Of a DNA stretch of 12,242 nt, positions 7,411 to 12,242 are shown in pieces. The stretch is from contig CAMZHB010000019.1 in the NCBI GenBank assembly GCA_947306605.1, positions 1-12,242 on the forward strand, given 5' to 3'. Below the pieces are notes generated by a model, which saw nothing but the letters and a program-made list of their open reading frames with translations, searched no databases and was not told the origin of the DNA. The first letter of the stretch is position 1. Each line of letters opens with the position of its first letter. The position numbers were made by a program, and so were the translations under genes. The DNA comes from an uncultured Prevotellaceae bacterium (lineage in GTDB: Bacteria > Bacteroidota > Bacteroidia > Bacteroidales > Bacteroidaceae).

Positions 7411-8580
7411 TTATGATAGAATTTCGGGGTTGACCGATACTTTGACTTTTGTGATACGTCGTTCGTCAACACCGAGGATTTCAAAGACAAATTGTTTGTA
7501 AGTAATCGTCTGGTGTTTTTCCGGCAAGTCACCATGTATTTCGAGTAATACACCGGCTAAAGTGTCGGCATCGTCGCTGGCTTCATCAAAGAAACCCGGT
7601 TGCAAGTCAAAGAGCTTGCTGAAGTCGGGGAGAGGCGTCTTTGCGTCGAACACATAGGTATTGTTGCCAAGAGTAATATAGGGATTGTTCACATCGTCGT
7701 ATTCGTCATTGATTTCGCCAACGATTTCTTCAATGATATCTTCAAGTGTTACGATGCCGGAGACTCCGCCGTATTCGTCAACTACCACGGCGATATGAAT
7801 TTTCTTTTGCTGAAATTCTCGAAGCAGGTTATCAATTTTCTTCGTTTCAGGTACACATAGTTGTGGACGGACGAGGAACGACCAACGGAATTTATCGCTT
7901 TTACCCAAGTATGGCAACAGGTCCTTGATGTAGAGTACGCCCACAATGTTGTCTTTGTTGCCCGAATAAACAGGGATGCGCGAATAGTTGTCTTCCGAGA
8001 TAAGACGGACTACTTGCGAAAACGGTGTAGTAATGTCAAGATCCAGTACGTCCAAGCGTGAGGTCATGATGTCTTTTACCGTTTCACCGGCAAACTGTAC
8101 AATGCCCTTCAGCATCGTTTCCTTGCGGTCAGTCCTAGTGGCTCGGTGCAAACCGGTGCCGTGGCTTACGGCTTTGAACTGGCGCATGGTTTGGGGAAAC
8201 AAAGGTACTAATGTGTTGTATAGTGGCTGGAGCCATTTGTTCAGTCTCTTTGTACGTAACTGAAGGGTGGCAATGTGGCCGTTCTTTTTCGTGAGTAAAA
8301 CGAAGAGCAACAGGTCGACTAAAATGCTTATGCCGAAAAGGCAAAGAAACCACAGGAATACTGTGCCGTGCGATGTACCCGAAGAGCGGAGCTCGGCGTA
8401 AAGTGCTACGCCTGCACCGATAAGGAGCATGCCTTTCAGTAAGCCTAACAGGTCGTGGCTGAACAAAGGCGATGTTGCCGTATTGTTGTCACTGATGTTG
8501 GGCGCAGGACGGCTGCCGAGGCTGAAGCTCAATGCAGTGAGTCCTATTGACAGAAGAACCAGAATACCTGCGGTTATCAA
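7411..8580 (-). CDS. gldE: GldE-like CBS/CorC-domain membrane protein with diverged N-terminal part
   Basis: A 389-residue inner-membrane protein of the CNNM/CorC (hemolysin C) superfamily. Residues 1-20, about 45-63 and 74-96 are hydrophobic segments. Residues about 168-223 (VKDIMTSRLDVLDLD ... RIPVYSG ... GVLYIKDLL) and 236-286 (IHIAVVVDEYGGVSGIVTLE) are two CBS domains. About 300-385 is the CorC/HlyC C-terminal domain (DADTLAGVLLE, VDERRITKVK). The CBS/CorC half is very like Bacteroidota GldE, and adjacency to ssb is the usual GldE context; GldE is tied to gliding/type IX secretion in Flavobacterium but is also found in non-gliding relatives. The DUF21 membrane motifs (SEVAFFS-like, GE-x-x-PK) are not visible and the part before CBS1 is short. 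No ATG exists near the start; TTG 8580 follows an in-frame TAA at 8595-8593, so TTG is the likely start. Last gene of the operon. Confidence 0.85.
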   Translation of the reverse strand: MITAGILVLLSIGLTALSFSLGSRPAPNISDNNTATSPLFSHDLLGLLKGMLLIGAGVALYAELRSSGTSHGTVFLWFLCLFGISILVDLLLFVLLTKKNGHIATLQLRTKRLNKWLQPLYNTLVPLFPQTMRQFKAVSHGTGLHRATRTDRKETMLKGIVQFAGETVKDIMTSRLDVLDLDITTPFSQVVRLISEDNYSRIPVYSGNKDNIVGVLYIKDLLPYLGKSDKFRWSFLVRPQLCVPETKKIDNLLREFQQKKIHIAVVVDEYGGVSGIVTLEDIIEEIVGEINDEYDDVNNPYITLGNNTYVFDAKTPLPDFSKLFDLQPGFFDEASDDADTLAGVLLEIHGDLPEKHQTITYKQFVFEILGVDERRITKVKVSVNPEILS

Positions 8581-8603
8581 AGGAACGGGGAATTAAAAAA
8601 CAT

Positions 8604-8993
8604 TCACTCGGGCTGTGCTGGCGCCGGTGTTGCCGTTGGTGGTACGGTGTTTTGCGGAAAAGCAAAAATATCGAGTTTGTCTGCCAGTATTTCCGTCACG
8701 TAACGTGTGTGGCCGCTTTTGTCATCAAAGGTACGTGTTCGTATTTTCCCTTCGATATAGACTTTGCAACCTTTGCGAAGCACGTTCTCCACGCGTTTGG
8801 CGATATTGCCCCAGGTTACTATGTTGTGCCATTCGGTACGTTCGGGCACTTCGTTGCCATTGGGTAGGGTATATCCCCTTTCGCTGGTGGCCAAAGTGAA
8901 TGTGGCCACTACGGAGTTGGCATCAATGTAATGCACTTCGGGGTCTTTGCCGACGTTGCCAACGAGCAAAACTTTATTTAGCGAAAGAGCCAT
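8604..8993 (-). CDS. ssb: Single-stranded DNA-binding protein lacking the acidic C-terminal tip
   Basis: A 129-residue SSB that would coat single-stranded DNA in replication, recombination and repair. The OB-fold covers about residues 4-112, with typical signatures: LNKVLLVGNVGKDPEV at the start, FTLATSERGY, ERTEWHNIV (Trp55, Trp61 available for base stacking), GCKVYIEGKIRTRTF and RYVTEILADKLDIF. The C-terminus is a short proline/alanine tail ending in TPAPAQPE. The conserved acidic tip (DDDLPF-like), which recruits repair and replication partners, is missing, and neither other frame past the stop restores one. Twelve bases separate it from DUF4293 upstream and 23 from gldE downstream. A second ssb elsewhere in the genome may be the main one. 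Confidence 0.93.
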   Translation of the reverse strand: MALSLNKVLLVGNVGKDPEVHYIDANSVVATFTLATSERGYTLPNGNEVPERTEWHNIVTWGNIAKRVENVLRKGCKVYIEGKIRTRTFDDKSGHTRYVTEILADKLDIFAFPQNTVPPTATPAPAQPE

Positions 8994-9005
8994 GAGTGCT
9001 ATCGG

Positions 9006-9440
9006 TTAACGGATGCGGTCGGCAGCGCGTACCAGACGTTCATCACGTACGATAGCCTTGCGTGCCAAGAGCAGGAAAAGGAAAACCAGGATTAGTCCGA
9101 TGAAGTAAATCAGGTTAATGCTGCTGTCCTTGATTAGAACTACGGGAACGGCGATAGCGATGTATGCCAGCAATACGAGTAGCTGGGCCCATGCCACCAG
9201 ACGTATTTGCTTCATGCGGCGTTTGAATTTGAAGATGGCGTACAGTGTCAGGCAGGCTGTCAGTACAAGGGCAGCCAGCAGGGCGTAGCCTCCTGCGGGA
9301 TAGCGTTGGCCATAGAATATGCCGAGAGCTTCGGTTGTGTCTTGCGGAGTGCCAATCACACTGAACACTGTGTGCAAGACCAGACCGATCAAACCAAGAA
9401 AGGCAATGATGAGATAAGCCGTCTGTATGCGCTGAATCAT
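9006..9440 (-). CDS. DUF4293 four-helix membrane protein
   Basis: A 144-residue integral membrane protein of a Bacteroidota-restricted family of unknown function. Four hydrophobic segments lie at about 8-29, 50-71, 81-103 and 109-127. The N-terminus MIQRIQTAYL and the C-terminal motif ARKAIVRDERLVRAADRIR are the family's most recognisable parts. The start ATG (9440-9438) lies 4 bases after the rpoZ stop, so translation is probably coupled. It commonly follows rpoZ in this phylum, which suggests an envelope role, but no function is established. Confidence 0.88.
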   Translation of the reverse strand: MIQRIQTAYLIIAFLGLIGLVLHTVFSVIGTPQDTTEALGIFYGQRYPAGGYALLAALVLTACLTLYAIFKFKRRMKQIRLVAWAQLLVLLAYIAIAVPVVLIKDSSINLIYFIGLILVFLFLLLARKAIVRDERLVRAADRIR

Positions 9441-9444
9441 CGGT

Positions 9445-9780
9445 TTACTTCAGTTTGTTTTTCTCTGTGGCAGGGTTGCGGTAGTAGATTTTGTCGTCAA
9501 GAAACTCTTGTTCGGCAATCAGGGTCGGTTTAGCCATGCGCTCATAGAAACGGGAGATTTCAATCTGTTCGCGGTTCTCGAACTCTTCGTCCAGAACATC
9601 GTTCTTTGAGCCAAATTCCTTGAGTTTTTGGTTCAAATCCTGTTTGATGTCAGCCGTAATCTGGTTGGCGCGGCGGCCCATGATAGCTACGCTTTCGTAG
9701 ATGTTGCCGGTAGGTTCGGCAAAGTCCATAAGGTTTTGGGTTACGGTTGTTGTCGGCGCTTTAATCTTTTTGTAATTCAT
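9445..9780 (-). CDS. rpoZ: DNA-directed RNA polymerase omega subunit, Bacteroidota form
   Basis: A 111-residue omega-type subunit that helps assembly and stability of RNA polymerase. GNIYESVAIMGRRANQI (residues 26-42) is the conserved omega helix that contacts beta-prime, matching the (L/Y)..VAI.GRRANQI pattern. The second half (EFENREQIEISRFYERMAKP and FLDDKIYYRNP) is an extension typical of this phylum. The first 20 bases overlap the end of bamD in another frame (9761-9780), which points to translational coupling. DUF4293 follows after 4 bases. Confidence 0.93.
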   Translation of the reverse strand: MNYKKIKAPTTTVTQNLMDFAEPTGNIYESVAIMGRRANQITADIKQDLNQKLKEFGSKNDVLDEEFENREQIEISRFYERMAKPTLIAEQEFLDDKIYYRNPATEKNKLK

Positions 9781-10624
9781 TGTTATTATTACTTTTTGTT
9801 GCTGCTTTTGATTTGTTGAAAATTTTCTCGGCTTCAGCCTTGTACTTCGAGTTGGGATACTCGTTCACGAAGCCATAGTATTCGTCTATGGTACTTTCGT
9901 AACGCGCCATCTGCTTGAGCGGCACACTCTGCCGGGCCAGTTCGTAGCGGGCACGGAGTATAAGAATGGCGAAGTCCTCTTTAAGTGAGGAATACGGATA
10001 ATCCTTAATGGCGTTTTGTGCCGTCTGTATACATGCTTCGTAATTACTTCCGCTGCCCTCCATGGTGCAATTCCCGAAGTAACTGCCCAGCGTATAGTAG
10101 AGTTTGGCATTGTTGTATTCTTTAAGCACCAGCTTGTCCTGCATTTCGAAAATCATGCTGCGGCACTGTTCGGTATATTTCGACTGCGGGAAGGCTTCAA
10201 GGAAGTTTTGGAACTCTGTAATGGCCAAGTACGTGTCCGTTTGGTCCAAGTCCACGTTAGGCGTGCTCTCATAGAGCGCCTTTCCGGCATAGAAGCGGGC
10301 TTCCTCCACATGAGCCCCTGTGGGGTAGCTGCGGTAATACTTCGTCAGGTATTCGTTGGCCTCCTCCAAGTCTGAACCATAGTACTTGCTCATGCCATAG
10401 AGAAACATGGCCTCGTCACCGCGCTCCGTGCCCTTCATGGCATTAACCACTTCGCCAAGTAACAGACAGGCGTTGTTGTACTTACCTTGGGTAAAGTATT
10501 GCTTTGCCATCTCGTACTTGAAGTCCAAGTCCGTACTTTTTATGGCCTTGTTGATGCCTGAACACGACGTCAACACCCAAGCTACCGAAAGTAAAAGAAT
10601 GAAATTCCTACCGTTCATGCGCAT
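9761..10624 (-). CDS. bamD: Outer-membrane assembly lipoprotein BamD
   Basis: A 287-residue periplasmic lipoprotein of the BAM complex, which folds beta-barrel proteins (such as the receptor in this window) into the outer membrane. Residues 1-20 are a lipoprotein signal with lipobox LTSC; Cys21 would be lipidated. The rest is a run of TPR-like helix pairs: LDFKYEMAKQYFTQGKYNNA, YGMSKYYGSDLEEANEYLTK, YPTGAHVEEARFYAGKALY, EFQNFLEAFPQSKY, QNAIKDYPYSSLKEDFAIL and EYYGFVNEYPNSKYKAEAEK. Length and order fit Bacteroidota BamD. The frame is open to an ATG at 10657, but a -7 promoter box lies at 10650-10643. Start 10624 (MRMNGRNF) is therefore chosen, with 10618 equally possible. First gene of a five-gene operon. 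Confidence 0.93.
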   Translation of the reverse strand: MRMNGRNFILLLSVAWVLTSCSGINKAIKSTDLDFKYEMAKQYFTQGKYNNACLLLGEVVNAMKGTERGDEAMFLYGMSKYYGSDLEEANEYLTKYYRSYPTGAHVEEARFYAGKALYESTPNVDLDQTDTYLAITEFQNFLEAFPQSKYTEQCRSMIFEMQDKLVLKEYNNAKLYYTLGSYFGNCTMEGSGSNYEACIQTAQNAIKDYPYSSLKEDFAILILRARYELARQSVPLKQMARYESTIDEYYGFVNEYPNSKYKAEAEKIFNKSKAATKSNNNNELQKD

Positions 10625-10642
10625 AATTTGGGTGCAAAAATA

Positions 10643-10650
10643 CAAAGATA
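10643..10650 (-). promoter_or_regulatory. Promoter -7 box of the bamD-rpoZ-DUF4293-ssb-gldE operon
   Basis: Reads TATCTTTG on the minus strand, a full TAnnTTTG match. Transcription would start near 10638, leaving about 14 bases of leader before the ATG at 10624. The -33 region holds only a T-rich stretch (CTTTTTATTT) rather than a clear TTTG. Confidence 0.6.
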
Positions 10651-10720
10651 TAAGCATATATCGAAATAAAAAGCGTTAATTTGTTCTTCGTTCCTCTTTT
10701 GAAGGGGAGAAACTCATCAC

Positions 10721-10771
10721 ATAATAGCCATCCGCCGTCACGGACATTCCGTAGCGGCGGATGGCTATTGT
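10721..10771. repeat. Long near-perfect hairpin upstream of bamD
   Basis: AATAGCCATCCGCCG (10723-10737) and CGGCGGATGGCTATT (10755-10769) are a perfect 15-bp inverted repeat. A T-G pair and one C-A mismatch lead into a second helix ACGGA/TCCGT around the loop CAT. Two outer pairs (A-T and T-G) extend it to 51 bases. No T run follows on either strand, so it is not a standard terminator. It lies 71 bases upstream of the bamD -7 box. Confidence 0.8.
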
Positions 10772-10871
10772 AGGATCAGATAAGGAGAAATGGGGTTCCA
10801 TAAAACCCTATCTTACCCAATTAATCCCTATTTCATTGCTTTAATCACCGCCACGATGTCGGCAGACAGAA

Positions 10872-11073
10872 GCGGCGTCTCAAACTTTTGAAACGCCGCC
10901 TTTGCGGCCCGAGGTGCCGCCTTTAAAGTCTAAAGCAGGACGTAAGTCCGAAAGTAGCGCAGCAACGGTTGGAGTTAGGCAAAACTATCTCCGTTTTCGT
11001 CGCAGGGGGATGCCCTCCCGGCCACGTGCGGCCCGTTAGCAGTGCGAAAAGAGAAAAACTTCGTTACTCTTTT
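10872..11073. other. Structured non-coding stretch with consecutive short hairpins
   Basis: Inverted repeats that can be paired by eye, in order: GCGGCGT/ACGCCGC (10872-10899, extended inward by TCAA/TTGA); GCGGC/GCCGC (10904-10920); CTTTA/TAAAG (10921-10935); GGAC/GTCC (10938-10949); GGAG-t-TAG/CTA-t-CTCC (10971-10992); GGCC/GGCC (11020-11033); AAAAGAG/CTCTTTT (11047-11073). A GC-rich 10-mer-like unit (GCCGCCTTT) occurs at 10895-10903 and 10916-10924. No credible coding frame was found in 10658-11121. A minus-strand TAGTTTTG (10987-10980) fits the -7 consensus but lacks a clear -33 box. This could be a structured RNA, a dispersed intergenic repeat or a regulatory region. No known RNA family was recognised. 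Confidence 0.45.
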
Positions 11074-11103
11074 GGGCTTTGCTCTCACTTATTCGTATCT
11101 TTG
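11071..11103 (+). promoter_or_regulatory. uvrB promoter
   Basis: TTTG at 11071-11074, 21 bases, then TATCTTTG at 11096-11103, a full Bacteroidota -7 box. The predicted start near 11109 leaves a leader of roughly 12 bases before the uvrB ATG at 11122. No LexA-type operator was recognised. Confidence 0.65.
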
Positions 11104-11121
11104 TAGTTCGATTTGTTTGGA

Positions 11122-12242
11122 ATGAACACGTTTGAACTTGTATCGGACTATCAGCCTACGGGCGACCAGCCTGAGGCCATCGGTCAACTGACGGCGGGTG
11201 TGCTCGACGGTACGCCGGCACAGACGCTGTTGGGTGTGACGGGCAGCGGCAAGACGTTCACCATAGCCAATGTGATACGCAATGTGAACAAGCCGACGCT
11301 GGTGCTGAGCCACAACAAGACGCTGGCAGCACAACTTTACACGGAGTTCAAGAATTTCTTTCCGAACAACGCGGTGGAATATTACGTGTCTTACTACGAC
11401 TACTATCAGCCGGAGGCTTACATCGCTTCGACGGACACGTATATAGAAAAGGACCTGCAGATAAACATGGAGATTGACCGTCTGCGGCTGCGTGCCACGA
11501 GTGCTCTGCTCTCTGGCCGTCAGGACGTGATTGTGGTGTCGAGCGTGTCGTGCATCTACGGCATGGGCAATCCCGGGGCGTTCTACGAGAATCTGATTAC
11601 GCTTGCGTGTGGCCAGAGGCTGGAGCGCAACGAGCTGCTGCGGCAGCTGGTGGCGTGCCAGTATGTGAGGAACGACCTGGAGCCCGGGCCGGGCCACTTC
11701 CGTGTGAAGGGCGACACGGTGGACATCTTTCCGGCTTATTCGGAACAAATGGTGCGCGTGACGTTCTGGGGCGAGGAGATTGACCGCATCGAGGAACTGG
11801 ACCGCGAGACGTATGCCACGCTGGCGACGTTTGACGACTATAAAATCTATCCCGCCAATTTGTTCCTGACATCACCGGAATCGCTCGAAGGGGCGCTGCG
11901 GGAGATTAAGACGGACCTGGAGGACCGTGAGGCTGAACTGCGTGACTGGGGCAAGGTGCTTGAGGCAGATAGGTTGCACGAGCGTGTGACGTACGACATG
12001 GAGATGTTGCGCGAACTGGGCCACTGCAGCGGCATCGAAAACTATTCGCGCTATTTCGACGGCCGTGCGCCGGGTACGAGGCCGTATTGCCTGCTCGACT
12101 TTTTCCCGAAGGACTTCCTGATGGTAATTGACGAGAGCCACGTGAGTGTGCCGCAAATCAACGCCATGTACGGCGGCGACCGTTCGCGCAAGGTGGCGCT
12201 GGTGGAATATGGCTTCCGACTGCCTGCCGCGCTCGACAACCG
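11122..12242 (+). CDS. uvrB: Excinuclease ABC subunit B, N-terminal 373 residues (runs off the window)
   Basis: DNA-damage-recognition helicase of nucleotide excision repair. It is loaded by UvrA, verifies the lesion by inserting a beta-hairpin between strands, and recruits UvrC for incision. Visible signatures: YQPTGDQPEAI (residues 10-20), Walker A GVTGSGKT (38-45), SHNKTLAAQLY (about 63-73), the beta-hairpin YYDYYQPEAYIASTDTYIEKD beginning at 91, SSVSCIYGMGNP (about 141-152), and the Walker B/DExH box DESH (337-340). Numbering agrees with known UvrB proteins of about 670 residues, so the helicase C-terminal half and the UvrC-binding domain lie beyond the window. The frame has no stop to the end. 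The start ATG follows a clear promoter. Codon use is richer in CTG/ACG/GCG than in the neighbouring genes. Confidence 0.97.
   Translation, partial: MNTFELVSDYQPTGDQPEAIGQLTAGVLDGTPAQTLLGVTGSGKTFTIANVIRNVNKPTLVLSHNKTLAAQLYTEFKNFFPNNAVEYYVSYYDYYQPEAYIASTDTYIEKDLQINMEIDRLRLRATSALLSGRQDVIVVSSVSCIYGMGNPGAFYENLITLACGQRLERNELLRQLVACQYVRNDLEPGPGHFRVKGDTVDIFPAYSEQMVRVTFWGEEIDRIEELDRETYATLATFDDYKIYPANLFLTSPESLEGALREIKTDLEDREAELRDWGKVLEADRLHERVTYDMEMLRELGHCSGIENYSRYFDGRAPGTRPYCLLDFFPKDFLMVIDESHVSVPQINAMYGGDRSRKVALVEYGFRLPAALDN

Noticed and set aside
10625..10657. ATG 10657 as start of bamD
   Set aside because: The -7 promoter box at 10650-10643 lies within this extension, and the lipoprotein signal begins at 10624 or 10618.
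10790..10891. 33-codon plus-strand frame with AGGAG two bases before its ATG
   Set aside because: Spacing is too tight, this phylum makes little use of such ribosome sites, the end runs into a hairpin, and the peptide shows no recognisable feature.
10839..10935. Minus-strand readings across the hairpin region that look protein-like over about 30 residues
   Set aside because: They lack a start codon, are interrupted by stops, and alanine/lysine/arginine-rich readings are expected from GC-rich inverted repeats.

Overview
The window looks like chromosomal DNA of a Bacteroidota bacterium, most likely order Bacteroidales and plausibly Prevotellaceae. The reasons are: (i) Bacteroidota-type promoter boxes (TAnnTTTG) directly before serC, the tRNA, the S9 peptidase, bamD and uvrB; (ii) an ECF sigma / one-pass anti-sigma / STN-TonB-dependent receptor trio; (iii) lineage-restricted families (DUF4293, GldE, the Bacteroidota form of RpoZ and of BamD). 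The genus is inferred by resemblance only.

Layout. 1-456 (-) is the 5' part of serC. 457-790 holds the serC promoter, a very clear promoter, tRNA-Arg(UCU) and its intrinsic terminator. 881-4553 (+) is a tight three-gene operon: ECF sigma factor, small membrane anti-sigma factor, and an 841-residue TonB-dependent receptor with an STN domain, closed by a terminator at 4581-4618. 4619-4878 carries a 23-bp direct repeat whose second copy forms a promoter, then a secreted S9-family serine peptidase (4879-7359). A perfect 14-bp hairpin separates this gene from the convergent minus-strand operon bamD > rpoZ > DUF4293 > ssb > gldE (10624 down to 7411). A 497-bp non-coding divergent region (10625-11121) contains a long hairpin and a dense run of short hairpins, then the uvrB promoter and uvrB (11122 to the window end, incomplete).

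How the genes work together. The sigma/anti-sigma/receptor trio has the make-up of a trans-envelope cell-surface signalling system. The receptor would sense or import a ligand at the outer membrane, its periplasmic STN domain would contact the STN-like C-terminal domain of the anti-sigma factor, and the sigma factor would be released. The anti-sigma is unusually short and appears to lack the FecR middle domain. The minus-strand operon groups envelope biogenesis (BamD, DUF4293, GldE) with information-processing genes (RNA polymerase omega, SSB). Its ssb and gldE genes are atypical: the SSB lacks the acidic C-terminal tip, and GldE has normal CBS/CorC domains but a shortened, diverged membrane part.

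No CRISPR array, insertion sequence, phage gene or rRNA was seen. The best leads are the minimal anti-sigma design, the structured bamD-uvrB intergenic region, and the atypical SSB/GldE pair. All functional calls rest on reading motifs by eye.
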